Assembly (NCBI RefSeq): GCF_900168195.1
Contig: NZ_FUYX01000001.1
Span: 248,001 to 312,000, forward strand
DNA from: Allobosea thiooxidans
GTDB taxonomy: Bacteria; Pseudomonadota; Alphaproteobacteria; Rhizobiales; Beijerinckiaceae
Direction: 5' to 3'
Length of the DNA stretch: 64,000 bases
The position numbers and the translations under genes are program-made. Under the pieces are notes generated by a model. That model had not been told where the DNA came from and did not search any database. It was given only the letters and a program-made list of their open reading frames with translations. Below are positions 30,578-40,923 of the stretch, piece after piece (the stretch's first letter is position 1; every line of letters begins with the position of its first letter).

Positions 30578-30648
30578 CCGATTGATTCCGATGCGGCGGA
30601 TAGCGCCTGGCATCCCCAGGCGGTCCGGCCGGCGAAGGCGCCTCCGGC

Positions 30649-31032
30649 TCAGCTCCGCAGCGTCAGCAGATTGGCGTCGCGCGCCAGCCGCCAGGCTCCG
30701 TCGGCCTCCTTGCGCAGCAGCGTGAGCGTGTAGCCTGCCCGCCGAACGGGCGCGCTTCCGGTCGGCCTGGCGGTGATGTCGATCCGGTTGCGGATGAAGG
30801 CCCAGTCGCCGAGGACCTGCAGCTCGACGATCTCGCTTTTGCCCTCGATTTCCGTATCGCCCATCGCCTTCATCGCGGCAGCGAAGGTCTCCTTCCCGAA
30901 GGGCTCCTGCCCCGGCGTCATGAAGACCACGTCGTCGCTCATCAGGCCGAGCACGGTCGCGAGATCGCCCGCGCGGCTCGCCGCCATCCAGCTCGCCACC
31001 ACCTGGCGGATCGCCTTCTCGTCGTCGGTCAT
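30649..31032 (-). CDS. SnoaL-like / DUF4440 family protein
   Basis: This 127-residue protein has the cystatin-like alpha+beta cone fold of the SgcJ/EcaC family: DEKAIRQVVASWMAASRAGDLATVLGLMSDDVVFMTPGQEP at the N-terminus and DGAWRLARDANLL at the C-terminus. Members are small cytosolic dimers that bind or isomerise small molecules, but this one cannot be given a substrate. It lies between ftsW and the divergent GDPD gene and is probably part of the same inserted block. Confidence 0.85.
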   Translation of the reverse strand: MTDDEKAIRQVVASWMAASRAGDLATVLGLMSDDVVFMTPGQEPFGKETFAAAMKAMGDTEIEGKSEIVELQVLGDWAFIRNRIDITARPTGSAPVRRAGYTLTLLRKEADGAWRLARDANLLTLRS

Positions 31033-31208
31033 GTCCGCTGTCCCGCTTCCCGGCAGCCACGGCCAAGGTAAGGCAGGTCGGCATCCTGATCCAGACCGGC
31101 CGATACCCGGCCGCTCCGGCCTCCCGCCGCAATTCGGTCATCCGGCCCGTCATCGATCGCAGGACGGCACAGCGCCGGTGCTGCTGATTCGAGATCGGGG
31201 AGGATGAC

Positions 31209-32201
31209 GTGCGGACGATCCGGCGCTGTGTTGCCTTCGGCCTGCTTCTGCTCGCCGCCCTGCTCTATCTCGGCAACACCGACTTGCTGGCGCCGGCGCG
31301 CAGCGGCGCCCCCGTGCTGCTCGCCCATCGCGGCATCGCCCAGCAGTTCGACACGGCCGGCCTCACCCGCGACAGCTGCACGGCGACGCGGATGCTGCCG
31401 CCGACCCATGGCTATCTCGAGAACACCATCGACTCGATGCAGGCGAGCTTCGCGGCCGGCGCCGACATCGTCGAGCTCGACGTCCATCCCACCACCGACG
31501 GCCAGTTCGCGGTCTTCCACGACTGGACGCTCGACTGCCGCACCGATGGCCGCGGCGTCACCCGCGAGCATGCGATGGCCGATCTCAGGCGGCTCGACCT
31601 CGGCTACGGCTACACCGCCGATGGCGGCAGGACCTTCCCCTTCCGCGGCAAGGGCGTCGGGCTCATGCCCTCGCTCGACGAAGTGCTCCAGCGTTTTCCG
31701 GAACGGACCTTCCTCATCAACGTGAAGAGCAACGATCCTGCGGAGGGCGCGAAGCTCGCCGCCGTGCTCAACCGGCTGACGCCGGAACGCCGCGGGCGGC
31801 TTCTGGTCTATGGCGGCGACAATCCCGTCGCGGCGCTGCGCGCGCAGGCGCCAGACATCAAGGCGATGTCCCGCGCTTCCCTGAAGAGCTGCCTGCTGCG
31901 CTACCTCGGCACCGGCTGGACGGGCACCGCGCCGGAAGCCTGCCGCGCCATGGTGGTCTTCGTGCCGATCAATGTCGCGCCCTGGCTCTGGGGCTGGCCC
32001 AATCGCTTCCTCGCCCGCATGGAGGCCGTCGGCAGCCCCGTCTTCGTGATCGGCGCCTATCATGGCGGCGACCACTCGACCGGGATCGACAGCCGTGAGG
32101 ATGTCGCACGCCTGCCCGCCGGCTATGCGGGCGGCGTATTCACCAACGAGATCGAGGCCGTCGCATCCTGGCTGAAGCCGGGCAGGCCGGCGGCGCCGTG
32201 A
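31209..32201 (+). CDS. Glycerophosphodiester phosphodiesterase, membrane-anchored
   Basis: This 330-residue protein has an N-terminal signal or anchor helix (CVAFGLLLLAALLYLG) and a GDPD TIM barrel. Visible active-site parts are LAHRGIAQQF, the Glu of YLENTI, VELDVHPTTDG and the general-acid His of VFHDWTLD. It hydrolyses glycerophosphodiesters outside the cytosol, releasing glycerol 3-phosphate. The start is GTG behind GGGGAGG. The gene runs against the dcw genes, ends 12 bases from the murD stop codon and interrupts the cluster between murD and ftsW. Confidence 0.92.
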   Translation: MRTIRRCVAFGLLLLAALLYLGNTDLLAPARSGAPVLLAHRGIAQQFDTAGLTRDSCTATRMLPPTHGYLENTIDSMQASFAAGADIVELDVHPTTDGQFAVFHDWTLDCRTDGRGVTREHAMADLRRLDLGYGYTADGGRTFPFRGKGVGLMPSLDEVLQRFPERTFLINVKSNDPAEGAKLAAVLNRLTPERRGRLLVYGGDNPVAALRAQAPDIKAMSRASLKSCLLRYLGTGWTGTAPEACRAMVVFVPINVAPWLWGWPNRFLARMEAVGSPVFVIGAYHGGDHSTGIDSREDVARLPAGYAGGVFTNEIEAVASWLKPGRPAAP

Positions 32202-32213
32202 GGCAGCCGATCG

Positions 32214-33647
32214 TCAGCCCTTCGCGGCGAAGGGCACGAAACCCGGCAGCGCCGCGACCAGCTTGCGGAAGGCGTCGCCCCTGACCTCGAAATTGGGGAA
32301 CTGGTCGAAGGAGGCGCAGGCCGGCGAGAGCAGCACGGCGATCTCGCCCTCGCCCGGCCGCGCCAGCGCGTCGCGCGTCGCATCCGCCACCGCCTTGTCG
32401 AGCGTGACGCTGCGCTCATAGGCGACGCGCCCGTCATCGTCGAAGGTCGCAGCGAAAAGGTCGCTCGCCGCGCCGATCAGATAGGCCCTGGCGATGTTCG
32501 GGAAGTAGCGGCGCAGGGATTCGATGCCGCCCTCCTTGGCCTTGCCGCCCAGGATCCAGAAGATGTCGTGGAAGGAGGTCAGCGCCTTCTCGGTCGAATC
32601 GGCATTGGTCGCCTTGGAATCGTTGATGAAGACGACCCGGCCGATCCGGCCGAGCTCCTCCATGCGATGCGCCAGGCCCGGATAGGTCTTGAAGCCCGCC
32701 GCGATCTCCTCGGCGCTCAGGCCCAGCGCCGAGCACGCCGCGAACGCAGCTGCCGCATTCTGCGCATTATGCGAACCGCGCAGCGAGCCGATGCCGGCGA
32801 GGTTGGCGACGACGCGCGGCCTGCCATCCTTCACTTCGACGATGCGGGTGTCGAGCCGGCCCTGATTGGCGGTGACGCCGGCGAAGACGCCCTCGTCGAG
32901 CGGCTGCTCGCCGCTGATCTTCACCAGCGGGCGGCCGCCGGCGGCGCGGCGCCGCGCCATCTGCTTCGAGGCCTCGTCATCGACGCCGACCACGGCGATC
33001 TCGGCAGCGGCGACCAGCCGCTCCTTGATGGCGGCATAGTTCTCCAGCGAGCCATGCCGGTCGAGATGGTCCGGTGTCAGGTTCATCTGGATGCCGACGG
33101 TGGGCTCGAGCGTCGGTGCGAGGTCGATCTGGTAGCTCGAGCACTCGATAACGTGGATGCGGTTCGCGGCCGGCGGCTCCAGCGCCAGCACGGCGGTGCC
33201 GATATTGCCGCCCATCTGCACGTCGCGCCCGGCCTGGCCCAGCACATGCGCGATCAGCGCCGTCGTCGTCGACTTGCCGTTGGTGCCGGTGATGCAGACG
33301 ACAGGCGAGCCCGGCGCGATCTTCGCCCGCTCGCGGAAGAACAATTCGACATCGCCGATGATCGCGACGCCGGCGGCCTTGGCCTTGCCGACGGTCCAGT
33401 GCGGTTCGGGATGCGTCAGCGGCACGCCGGGCGAGAGCACGAAGGCGGCGAAGCCCGACCAGTCGGCCGCGTTGAGGTCGACGACGGCGATGCCTTCCGC
33501 CGCCGCCTTGTCGCGGCTGCCCTGGCTGTCGTCCCAGGCGGCGACATCCGCCCCGCCCGCCTTGAGCGCGCGCGCCGTCGCGAGCCCCGAGCCGCCGAGG
33601 CCAAACAGGGCGACCTTGCGCCCGGCGAAAACGGTGACGGGCGTCAT
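32214..33647 (-). CDS. murD: UDP-N-acetylmuramoylalanine--D-glutamate ligase MurD
   Basis: This 477-residue ligase adds D-Glu to UDP-MurNAc-L-Ala. The N-terminal nucleotide fold [18 protein letters not shown]-loop [17 protein letters not shown], the [12 protein letters not shown] segment and [17 protein letters not shown] of the C-terminal domain are typical. It follows mraY by ten bases, in the normal order mraY-murD. Its usual downstream neighbour ftsW is separated by the convergent GDPD gene, so the first dcw transcript probably ends here. Confidence 0.97.
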   Translation of the reverse strand: MTPVTVFAGRKVALFGLGGSGLATARALKAGGADVAAWDDSQGSRDKAAAEGIAVVDLNAADWSGFAAFVLSPGVPLTHPEPHWTVGKAKAAGVAIIGDVELFFRERAKIAPGSPVVCITGTNGKSTTTALIAHVLGQAGRDVQMGGNIGTAVLALEPPAANRIHVIECSSYQIDLAPTLEPTVGIQMNLTPDHLDRHGSLENYAAIKERLVAAAEIAVVGVDDEASKQMARRRAAGGRPLVKISGEQPLDEGVFAGVTANQGRLDTRIVEVKDGRPRVVANLAGIGSLRGSHNAQNAAAAFAACSALGLSAEEIAAGFKTYPGLAHRMEELGRIGRVVFINDSKATNADSTEKALTSFHDIFWILGGKAKEGGIESLRRYFPNIARAYLIGAASDLFAATFDDDGRVAYERSVTLDKAVADATRDALARPGEGEIAVLLSPACASFDQFPNFEVRGDAFRKLVAALPGFVPFAAKG

Positions 33648-33657
33648 GCGTGCACTC

Positions 33658-34740
33658 TCAGCGCAGCTTCAGCGTCGCGAGGCCGACCAGCGCCAGCACC
33701 ACGGAGATGATCCAGAAGCGGATCACAACCTGCGGCTCGGTCCAGCCCAGCTTCTCGAAATGGTGGTGGATCGGCGCCATCAGGAAGACGCGCTTGCCGG
33801 TGCGCTTGAACACGAAGACCTGGATGATCACCGAAAGCGCCTCGACGACGAAGAGGCCGCCGACGATGGCGAGCACGATCTCGTGCTTGGTCGCGACCGC
33901 GACGGTGCCGAGCAGACCGCCCAAGCCAAGCGAGCCGGTGTCGCCCATGAAGATCTGGGCCGGCGGCGCGTTGAACCAGAGGAAGCCGAGGCCGGCGCCG
34001 ATCACCGCGCCGCAGACGACCGCGAGCTCACCCGCTCCCGGGATATGGTGGATCTGCAGGTAGTTGGCGAAGATCGCGTTGCCGACGAGATAGGAGATGA
34101 AGCCGAAGGTGCCGGCCGCGATCATCACCGGCACGATGGCGAGCCCGTCGAGCCCGTCGGTCAGGTTGACGGCATTGCCGGAGCCGACCACGACGAAGGC
34201 AGTCACCAGCGGGAACAGGATGCCCAGCGGGATGATCGCTTCCTTGAGGAACGGCATCGCGAAGCCCGACGAGATCGCCGGCGGCTGCGTCTGCATCACG
34301 AAGTAGCAGGCGATCAGCGCGACCACGACCTCGATCGCGATGCGCGCCTTGCCCGAGAAGCCCTTGTGGGACTGCTTGGTCACCTTGAGGTAGTCGTCAT
34401 AGAAGCCGATCGCGCCATAGGCCGCGGTCACGCCCAGCACGATCCAGACGTAAGGGTTGCGCAGATTGCCCCAGAGCAGCACCGCCGCGAACAGCCCGGA
34501 CATGATCATCAGCCCGCCCATGGTCGGCGTACCGCGCTTGGCGAGATGCGACTCGGGGCCGTCGGTGCGGATCGGCTGGCCCTTGCCCTGCTTGATCCGG
34601 AGCCAGGAGATCGCCGCCGGCCCGAAGAAGAAGACGAAGAGCAGCGCCGTCGCTGTCGCGCCCCCGGCCCGGAAGGTGATGTAGCGGAAGACGTTCAGGA
34701 CCGGGAAGGTGCCTGACAGTTCGGCGAGCCAGACGAGCAT
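33658..34740 (-). CDS. mraY: Phospho-MurNAc-pentapeptide transferase MraY
   Basis: This 360-residue membrane enzyme with ten helices transfers phospho-MurNAc-pentapeptide to undecaprenyl phosphate to make lipid I. The hallmarks are [12 protein letters not shown], the catalytic [33 protein letters not shown] and the HHHFE motif of [13 protein letters not shown]. It is separated from murF by 62 bases occupied by a 13-bp tandem repeat that runs into its ribosome site. Confidence 0.98.
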   Translation of the reverse strand: MLVWLAELSGTFPVLNVFRYITFRAGGATATALLFVFFFGPAAISWLRIKQGKGQPIRTDGPESHLAKRGTPTMGGLMIMSGLFAAVLLWGNLRNPYVWIVLGVTAAYGAIGFYDDYLKVTKQSHKGFSGKARIAIEVVVALIACYFVMQTQPPAISSGFAMPFLKEAIIPLGILFPLVTAFVVVGSGNAVNLTDGLDGLAIVPVMIAAGTFGFISYLVGNAIFANYLQIHHIPGAGELAVVCGAVIGAGLGFLWFNAPPAQIFMGDTGSLGLGGLLGTVAVATKHEIVLAIVGGLFVVEALSVIIQVFVFKRTGKRVFLMAPIHHHFEKLGWTEPQVVIRFWIISVVLALVGLATLKLR

Positions 34741-34747
34741 TGCTTGG

Positions 34748-34799
34748 GCGATCTCTTTGAGCGATCTCTTGCGACGAATTCTTGCAGCGAATTCTTGCG
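34748..34799. repeat. Four imperfect 13-bp tandem repeats between murF and mraY
   Basis: Units GCGATCTCTTTGA, GCGATCTCTTGCG, ACGAATTCTTGCA and GCGAATTCTTGCG follow each other without gaps. They fill nearly the whole 62-bp space between the murF stop codon and the mraY start. On the coding strand each unit contains AAGAG or AAGAA, resembling a weak ribosome site. Confidence 0.8.
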
Positions 34800-34802
34800 G
34801 GG

Positions 34803-36227
34803 TCAGTCTTCGGCAGGCACGGCAGGAAAGCGCGCGAGGATCGCCTTGACGATCGGCCCCATGCGCGAGCCGAGCGACCCCTTGACCGTGATGACATCGC
34901 CGGCGCGGATCGCATCGAGCACGAGCGGCTCCAGTTCGCCCGCCCCGGGGGCATAAGCTCCCCGCATGGGCGAAGGCAAGCTTTCATGCAGCCCTTTCAT
35001 CAGCGGGCCACAGGTGAAGACCTTGTCGATCCGGTTGGCGACGAGCGGTTCGGCCAGGGCCCGGTGCAGCTCCGGGCCGGTCGGGCCGAGCTCGCGCATG
35101 TCGCCGAGCACGGCGATGCGGCGCCCCCGCCCCTCGACCGGCAGGCGGCCGAGATTCTCGATCGCGGCACGCATCGAGGCGGGGTTGCCGTTGTAGCTCT
35201 CGTCGAGCAGCGTGATCCGGCCTCCCGGCGCCTGCAGGATCTGCCGCGCGCCGCGCCCTGCCGGCGGCTTGAGGTCGCCGAGCGCCAGCGCCGCGAGCGC
35301 GAGGTCGGCGCCGAGCGCATGGACGACGGCCAGCACGCCGAGCGAGTTCAGCACGATATGCTTGCCCGGGCTGCCGAGGCGATAGGTGACGGGCTCGCCG
35401 AAGACCCGGGCCTCCACCGTCGACATGTCGGGCTTGAGCGCGCAGGAGACGAGTTTCACGTCGGCATCCGGGCTTTCGCCGAAGGTGATGATCCGGCCGG
35501 CCGGGCCGGATCTGGCGATGTCGCGCAGCAATTCGGATTGCGGGATATCGGCGTTGACGATCGCCGTGCCGCCCTTCTCCAGCTCCCAGAAGACGCCGGC
35601 CTTCTCCTCGGCGATCCCCTCCACCGAGGCGAAGGCCGCCAGGTGCACCGGCTGGACCGTGGTGATGATCGAGACCTGCGGGCGCACCATCCGCGCCAGC
35701 GGCACGATCTCGCCCGGGCTGTTCATGCCGATCTCGTAGACGCCATAGGCGATGTCGCTGGGAGTCCGACACAAAGTGAGCGGCACGCCCCAATGGTTGT
35801 TGTAGGAGGCGACGGGGGCATGGGTCTTGCCCTGCCGCGACAGCACGAGGCGCAGCGCCTCCTTGGTGCCGGTCTTGCCGACCGAACCGGTGACCGCGAT
35901 GACCCGCCCCTTGAGCGCGGCGCGGCGCGTCGTGCCGGCCCGCTCCATCGCCTTCAGCACGTCCGGCACGATGGCGAGCGCACCGGCGCCCTCGAATTCG
36001 GCCGCATGCACCTCGTCGATCACCGCCAGCGCCGCGCCCTTCTCCAGCGCGCCCTTGACGAATTCGTGCCCGTCGCGCGCCTCGCCCTGGATGGCGAAGA
36101 AGACGTCGCCCGGCTCCAGCGTGCGGGTGTCGATCGAGGCGCCGGTGACGGCGGGCGGCACGGCTCCTTCCGGCCGCGCGCCGAGCGCCGCGATCAGCTT
36201 GTCTCCGGTCCAGAGCGGGGCGCTCAT
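34803..36227 (-). CDS. murF: UDP-MurNAc-tripeptide--D-Ala-D-Ala ligase MurF
   Basis: This 474-residue ligase adds the D-Ala-D-Ala made by Ddl to the UDP-MurNAc-tripeptide. The N-terminal segment [23 protein letters not shown], the P-loop [18 protein letters not shown] and the C-terminal [17 protein letters not shown] are family hallmarks. Its ATGA start overlaps the murE stop by four bases. It ends 62 bases before mraY. Confidence 0.97.
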   Translation of the reverse strand: MSAPLWTGDKLIAALGARPEGAVPPAVTGASIDTRTLEPGDVFFAIQGEARDGHEFVKGALEKGAALAVIDEVHAAEFEGAGALAIVPDVLKAMERAGTTRRAALKGRVIAVTGSVGKTGTKEALRLVLSRQGKTHAPVASYNNHWGVPLTLCRTPSDIAYGVYEIGMNSPGEIVPLARMVRPQVSIITTVQPVHLAAFASVEGIAEEKAGVFWELEKGGTAIVNADIPQSELLRDIARSGPAGRIITFGESPDADVKLVSCALKPDMSTVEARVFGEPVTYRLGSPGKHIVLNSLGVLAVVHALGADLALAALALGDLKPPAGRGARQILQAPGGRITLLDESYNGNPASMRAAIENLGRLPVEGRGRRIAVLGDMRELGPTGPELHRALAEPLVANRIDKVFTCGPLMKGLHESLPSPMRGAYAPGAGELEPLVLDAIRAGDVITVKGSLGSRMGPIVKAILARFPAVPAED

Positions 36228-37684
36228 CCTGCGATCTCCGATAGCGCTTTCCGGACCACGTCGTGATCGGAGAAGGGCAGCGTCCGGTCGCCCACGATCT
36301 GGCCGGTTTCATGGCCTTTTCCGGCGACGACCAGCAAATCCCCAGGCGTCAGCATGCACACCGCGCTCCGGATCGCCTCCTCGCGGTCGCCGATCTCCAG
36401 CAGCTTCGGCGAAGCGGCCATGATCTCGGCCCGGACCGTGGCCGGGTCCTCGCTGCGCGGGTTGTCGTCGGTGACGATGGCGATGTCGGCCTTCGCGGCC
36501 GCGATCGCGCCCATCAGCGGGCGCTTGCCCTTGTCGCGGTCGCCGCCGCAGCCGAAGACGCAGATCAGCCGGCCGGTCGCATAGGGGCGCAGCGTCGCCA
36601 GCACCGCGGCCAGCGCGTCCGGCTTGTGGGCATAGTCGACCACGACGAGCCCGCCATTGGCCTCGCCGATGCGCTCGAGCCGCCCGGCCACGCCCTTCAG
36701 CCCGGAGATCGCCTCCAGCGCCGCGGCCTTGTCCGCGCCGGTCGCGATGGCGAGGCCGGCGGCGACGAGCGCGTTGCCGGCCATGAAATCGCCGACCAGC
36801 GGCAGCGCGACGGAAAGCTTCCGCCCGTCGAAGCCGACCGTCAGGCGCTGCGAGAAGCCGTCCCGCTCATTGCCGAGCAGCGTCAGCGTCTCGCCCTTGC
36901 GGCCGATGCCGATGATCGGATGGCCGGCAGCGGCCGCAGCCTGCGCCGCCTCCTCGGCAAAGGGCTCGTCGCGATTGATCACGACCGGCGCGCCGCCCGG
37001 CAGCAGCTCCCAGAGCCGGAGCTTGGCGGCGAGATAGTCCTCGACGCTCGGATGGTAGTCGAGATGATCGCGCCCGAGATTGAGGAAAGCGCCGGCCTTC
37101 AGCCTGACGCCGTCGAGGCGGCGCTGGTCGAGCCCGTGCGAGGAGGCCTCCATGGCGAGATGCGTGACGCCAGCGCCCGCCAGCGCATCGAGCGAGGCGT
37201 GCAGCGAGAGCGGATCGGGCGTCGTCAGCGAGCCGTAATCGGCGCCGTTCTTCGTCACGACGCCGATCGTGCCGAGGCTCGCCGCCTCATGGCCGAGCGC
37301 CTGGAAGATCTGGCGGGTGAAATCCGCCACCGAGGATTTGCCGCTCGTCCCCGTCACCGCCACGATGGTCCCGGGCTGGCGCGGATGGACCTTCGCGGCG
37401 GCCAGCGCCAGCGCGAGGCGCGGATCGTCGACCTGGGCGAAAGCGACGCCGGCCGGCAGCTCCGCAGGGCGCGCGCCCCCGGACACCACCGCGACCGCGC
37501 CATGCCCCACGGCGTCCATGATGAAGCGAGCCCCGTCGGCCTTCGCCCCTGCGAGCGCGACGAAGACGTCGTCCCCCGTGATCTTGCGGCTGTCGAAGGC
37601 GACGCCATGCACCTGCTGGCTGGCGGCGTCGTCATCGAAAATCTCGGGGAAGAGGTCTCCGAGGCTGTATCCCGAACTCGTCAT
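36224..37684 (-). CDS. murE: UDP-MurNAc-dipeptide--meso-diaminopimelate ligase MurE
   Basis: This 486-residue ligase adds the third amino acid of the stem peptide. The DNPR motif in TDDNPRSEDP marks the meso-diaminopimelate-specific type, as expected for a Gram-negative. P-loop VAVTGTSGKSSVADFTRQ and MEASSHGLDQRRL are also seen. The ATG at 37684 follows AAGGTGA closely; a GTG two codons earlier is an alternative. It overlaps murF by four bases. Confidence 0.96.
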   Translation of the reverse strand: MTSSGYSLGDLFPEIFDDDAASQQVHGVAFDSRKITGDDVFVALAGAKADGARFIMDAVGHGAVAVVSGGARPAELPAGVAFAQVDDPRLALALAAAKVHPRQPGTIVAVTGTSGKSSVADFTRQIFQALGHEAASLGTIGVVTKNGADYGSLTTPDPLSLHASLDALAGAGVTHLAMEASSHGLDQRRLDGVRLKAGAFLNLGRDHLDYHPSVEDYLAAKLRLWELLPGGAPVVINRDEPFAEEAAQAAAAAGHPIIGIGRKGETLTLLGNERDGFSQRLTVGFDGRKLSVALPLVGDFMAGNALVAAGLAIATGADKAAALEAISGLKGVAGRLERIGEANGGLVVVDYAHKPDALAAVLATLRPYATGRLICVFGCGGDRDKGKRPLMGAIAAAKADIAIVTDDNPRSEDPATVRAEIMAASPKLLEIGDREEAIRSAVCMLTPGDLLVVAGKGHETGQIVGDRTLPFSDHDVVRKALSEIAG

Positions 37685-37718
37685 CGTCACCTTGCCTCGA
37701 TCGCGGCGGGCGTCGCCG

Positions 37719-39497
37719 TCAGCGGGAGCCCCAGGCGCCGAGCCGGGCCATCAGCGGGAACGGCGACGGCGGCGGCTCGAAGCGGGGCGCAAGCCCGAGG
37801 ATAGGCGCCGCGCGCTCGATCAGCTTGCCCGTCGTGACGCCGGCATTCCAGGCCGCGGTCGAATAGCCGCCGCTCTCGGCATAGCCCTTAGGCTCGTCGT
37901 AGATCGCGAGGAAGAGATATTTCGGCTTGTCCGAGGGCGCGATCGCCGTGAAGGTCGTGAAGTTCTTGTTCTTGGCATAGCGGCCGTTGATGACCTTTTC
38001 GGCCGTGCCGGTCTTGCCGCCGACGAAATAGCCCTCGACATTGGCCTTGCGGGCCGAGCCGCGCTCGCCGTTGAGCCGCATGATGTAGCGCATCGCCTCG
38101 GAGGTCTCCGGCTTGATCACGCGCGTCGCCACCTTGCGCGCATCCTCCTCGGTGCGCTTCAGGAAGGTCGGCTTCATCAGGTAGCCGCCATTGACCAGCG
38201 CGGCGACGGCGTTGAGCGCCTGCAGCGGCGCGACGGCGAGGCCGTGGCCGAAGGCGATGGTCGCGGTGTTGATCTCGCCCCAGCGCTGCGGAACGATCGG
38301 GGACGCGCTTTCCGGCAGCTCCGTGGTCATCCGGTCGAGCTGCCACATCTTCTTCAGGAAGGCCTTGTGGCCCTCGACGCCGACGGCGAGCGCCATCTTG
38401 ATCGAGCCCATATTGGACGAGTGCAGGAAGACCTCCGGCACGGTCAGCGTGCGGCCGGTGCCGTGATATTCCTTGATGACCTGGCGGCCGAACCGCATCA
38501 TGCCGCCGGCGGTCGAGAAGCTCGAATTGATGTTGACCTTGCCCGAGTCGAGCGCCATCGCGATGGTCAGCGCCTTGAAGGTCGAGCCCATCTCGTAGAC
38601 GCCGACATTCATCCGGTTGATCCGGTCCTTCTCCAGAGCATCGACCGGGTTGTTCGGATCGAAATCCGGCAGCGAGGCGAGCGCGATCACCTCGCCGGTG
38701 TTCACGTCCATGATCGCACCGGCCGCAGCGATGGCCTTGAAGCGCTCCATGCCCTTGAAGAGCTCGTCGCGCAGCAGATGCTGGACGCGCAGGTCGATCG
38801 AGAGCTGCACGGGCTTGAGGTCGGTGGCCTCGGTCGCGAGGCCGGCGCCGTTGAGGTCCTGCAGCCCCTGCGAGTCGATGTATTTCTCGATGCCGGCGAT
38901 GCCGACATTGTCGACGTTCGCAAAGCCGAGCACATGCGCCGCCGCCGTGCCGTTGGGATAGACGCGCTTGTTTTCCGGCACGAAGCCGACGCCGGGGATG
39001 CCGAGCCGGTGCACCTCGGCCTGCTGCCGCGGCGTGATCTCGCGCTTGACCCAGACGAAGCCCTTCTTGGTGCCGAGCTTGTCGCGCAAATCCTTGGCGT
39101 CGAGGTCCGGCAGCACGGCCGTCAGCAGCTCCGTCGCCTCGTCCTTGTCGAGGATCTTGCGCGGCTCGGCGAAGACCGAGACCGTGCGGATATCGGTCGC
39201 CATCACCTCGCCGTTGCGGTCGACGATGTCGGGCCGCGCGGCGGAAATGGCGTTCGAGGTCGCACGGCGCAGGCCGACCTGCTCGTTCGGCAGCGCCGCC
39301 AGCATGACCAGCCGGCCGGTGATGGCGACGAACAGCGCCGAGAAGCAGAGGATGACCAGGCCGACGCGCGGCTGGCTCTTCTCCCCGCTCATGCGGAAGA
39401 CATCGCGCAGCCAGGCCAGCCGCCCGGGCTTCGCCATGGCCTCGGCGGCCTCGTCCTGCTGGTCCTGCGGGGCTTCGTTGTGCGTCGGCTCGGTCAT
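37719..39497 (-). CDS. ftsI: Septal transpeptidase FtsI (PBP3)
   Basis: This 592-residue class B penicillin-binding protein cross-links septal peptidoglycan together with FtsW. It has a cytosolic tail, one membrane helix (VGLVILCFSALFVAITGRLVM), a dimerisation domain and a transpeptidase domain with SxxK (GSTFK, near residue 305), SxN (HSSNMGS, near 361) and KTG (GGKTGTAEK, near 494). The ATG at 39497 overlaps the ftsL stop by four bases; the frame is open further upstream, but that region overlaps ftsL. The order ftsL-ftsI-murE is standard. Confidence 0.96.
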   Translation of the reverse strand: MTEPTHNEAPQDQQDEAAEAMAKPGRLAWLRDVFRMSGEKSQPRVGLVILCFSALFVAITGRLVMLAALPNEQVGLRRATSNAISAARPDIVDRNGEVMATDIRTVSVFAEPRKILDKDEATELLTAVLPDLDAKDLRDKLGTKKGFVWVKREITPRQQAEVHRLGIPGVGFVPENKRVYPNGTAAAHVLGFANVDNVGIAGIEKYIDSQGLQDLNGAGLATEATDLKPVQLSIDLRVQHLLRDELFKGMERFKAIAAAGAIMDVNTGEVIALASLPDFDPNNPVDALEKDRINRMNVGVYEMGSTFKALTIAMALDSGKVNINSSFSTAGGMMRFGRQVIKEYHGTGRTLTVPEVFLHSSNMGSIKMALAVGVEGHKAFLKKMWQLDRMTTELPESASPIVPQRWGEINTATIAFGHGLAVAPLQALNAVAALVNGGYLMKPTFLKRTEEDARKVATRVIKPETSEAMRYIMRLNGERGSARKANVEGYFVGGKTGTAEKVINGRYAKNKNFTTFTAIAPSDKPKYLFLAIYDEPKGYAESGGYSTAAWNAGVTTGKLIERAAPILGLAPRFEPPPSPFPLMARLGAWGSR

Positions 39498-39880
39498 TGC
39501 ATCGGTCCCGGCGTCGTCGCGCCCGTCTTGCGGTCCTTCGGCGTCTCGGTCGGCACGCCGAGGCCGAGATCGGCCAGCTTGCGGCCGATGGTGTCGACCT
39601 TCGGGCCGCGGTTGGGGATGTCGGAGGGCTTCACCACCTGCGTCGCCACGAAGGCCTGCAGGTCGAGATGGCGCTCGGCCAGCGCCTGGATCCGGTCCGG
39701 CCGGTTCAGGAACTGCCATTCGGCCTTGAGCACCTGGATCGCGTCGCGCTCGCGCTGGGTCTTGGCCTTGAGCTTCTGGAGATGCTCGGCCGCCAGCGTC
39801 GTCTCGTACTTGATCGAATAGGCGTAGACCGCCGAGGAGACCAGCGCGCCGATGGCGATGACATGCAGGAGCTTGATCAC
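39494..39880 (-). CDS. ftsL: Cell division protein FtsL
   Basis: This 128-residue bitopic protein has an N-terminal membrane helix (LLHVIAIGALVSSAVYAYSI) and a periplasmic coiled coil (TTLAAEHLQKLKAKTQRERDAIQVLKAEW) followed by a Pro-rich tail. FtsL forms the FtsQLB scaffold that activates FtsWI. Sequence similarity in this family is low, so the call rests on the topology, the LxxEWxxLNRPDRIQALA motif and the position between rsmH and ftsI. It starts two bases after the rsmH stop. Confidence 0.93.
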   Translation of the reverse strand: MIKLLHVIAIGALVSSAVYAYSIKYETTLAAEHLQKLKAKTQRERDAIQVLKAEWQFLNRPDRIQALAERHLDLQAFVATQVVKPSDIPNRGPKVDTIGRKLADLGLGVPTETPKDRKTGATTPGPMQ

Positions 39881-39882
39881 GC

Positions 39883-40923
39883 TCAGGATCTCCGGCGCGG
39901 CTGCGGGGCGGGTACGGTCGAGAGCGCGACGAGGCCGGCCTCGGCCCGCCTAGCCGGCGCGGCATTGCGCTCGGCGGCACGCAGCTTGGCCGAACGCGCC
40001 CGCGGATTGGCCCGCATCTCGGCCTCCGACGGCGCCACCGCGCCCTTGCCGACCGGGCGGAAGGTCGGCTCGGCCGCGGCGATGGCCGGCGCATGACGCG
40101 AGCCCGTCGGGACGCGGCCCGAGCGCTCGGTGAAGAACTGCTTGACGATGCGGTCCTCGAGCGAATGGAAGGTGACGACGACGAGCCGCCCGCCGGGCTT
40201 CAGCACCGTCTCGGCCGCATGCAGCGCGCGCACCAGCTCGCCGAGCTCGTCATTGACCGCGATGCGCAGTGCCTGGAAGACGCGGGTGGCCGGATGCGCC
40301 CCGCCCGGCTCGCCCCGCACGATCCCGGCGACGAGGTCCGCGAGCTGCTTGGTGGTGGTCAGCGGCGCCTTGCGGCGGGCCTCGATCACGGCGCGGGCGA
40401 CGGCGCGGGAGCGGCGCTCCTCGCCATAATGGTAGAAGATGTTGGCGAGGAGCCCTTCCTCGGCCTCGTTGACGATGTCGGCGGCACTCTGGCCATCGCC
40501 GCTCATCCGCATGTCGAGCGGCCCGTCGAAGCGGAACGAAAAGCCACGCTCGGCCTGGTCGATCTGCATCGACGAGACGCCGATATCGAGCACGACGCCG
40601 TCGAGCGGCGCCATCCGGAAGCGCTCGGCCTCTTCGGCGAGCTCGCCGAACCGGGCCTGCGACAGCGTCAGCCGCCCGCCCATCGCGGCGACGAGATCGG
40701 CCCCGCCGGCGATCGCGCTCGGATCGCGGTCGAGCCCGAGCAGCGTCGCCCCCGGCGCCGCGTCCAGGATCGCGCGGGCATAGCCGCCCGCCCCGAAGGT
40801 GCCGTCGAGATAGCGTCCGCCGGCCTGCGGCGCGAGCGCCGCCAGCACCTCGGGCAGAAGCACGGGCACGTGACGCGCCGGTCCGTCGACGGCCCCGCCG
40901 GAACGGTCGCCATGGTCCGTCAT
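39883..40923 (-). CDS. rsmH: 16S rRNA m4C1402 methyltransferase RsmH (MraW)
   Basis: This 346-residue SAM-dependent methyltransferase modifies C1402 of 16S rRNA. It begins [19 protein letters not shown], followed by the SAM motif [23 protein letters not shown] and [15 protein letters not shown], and ends with the [13 protein letters not shown] segment. The ATG at 40923 overlaps the mraZ stop by four bases (ATGA), fixing the start; the in-frame sequence upstream is mraZ read in another frame. Confidence 0.97.
   Translation of the reverse strand: MTDHGDRSGGAVDGPARHVPVLLPEVLAALAPQAGGRYLDGTFGAGGYARAILDAAPGATLLGLDRDPSAIAGGADLVAAMGGRLTLSQARFGELAEEAERFRMAPLDGVVLDIGVSSMQIDQAERGFSFRFDGPLDMRMSGDGQSAADIVNEAEEGLLANIFYHYGEERRSRAVARAVIEARRKAPLTTTKQLADLVAGIVRGEPGGAHPATRVFQALRIAVNDELGELVRALHAAETVLKPGGRLVVVTFHSLEDRIVKQFFTERSGRVPTGSRHAPAIAAAEPTFRPVGKGAVAPSEAEMRANPRARSAKLRAAERNAAPARRAEAGLVALSTVPAPQPRRRS

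Noticed and set aside
39498-40094. Upstream extension of ftsI
   Set aside because: It overlaps ftsL and rsmH; the ATGA overlap with ftsL and the family start support 39497.
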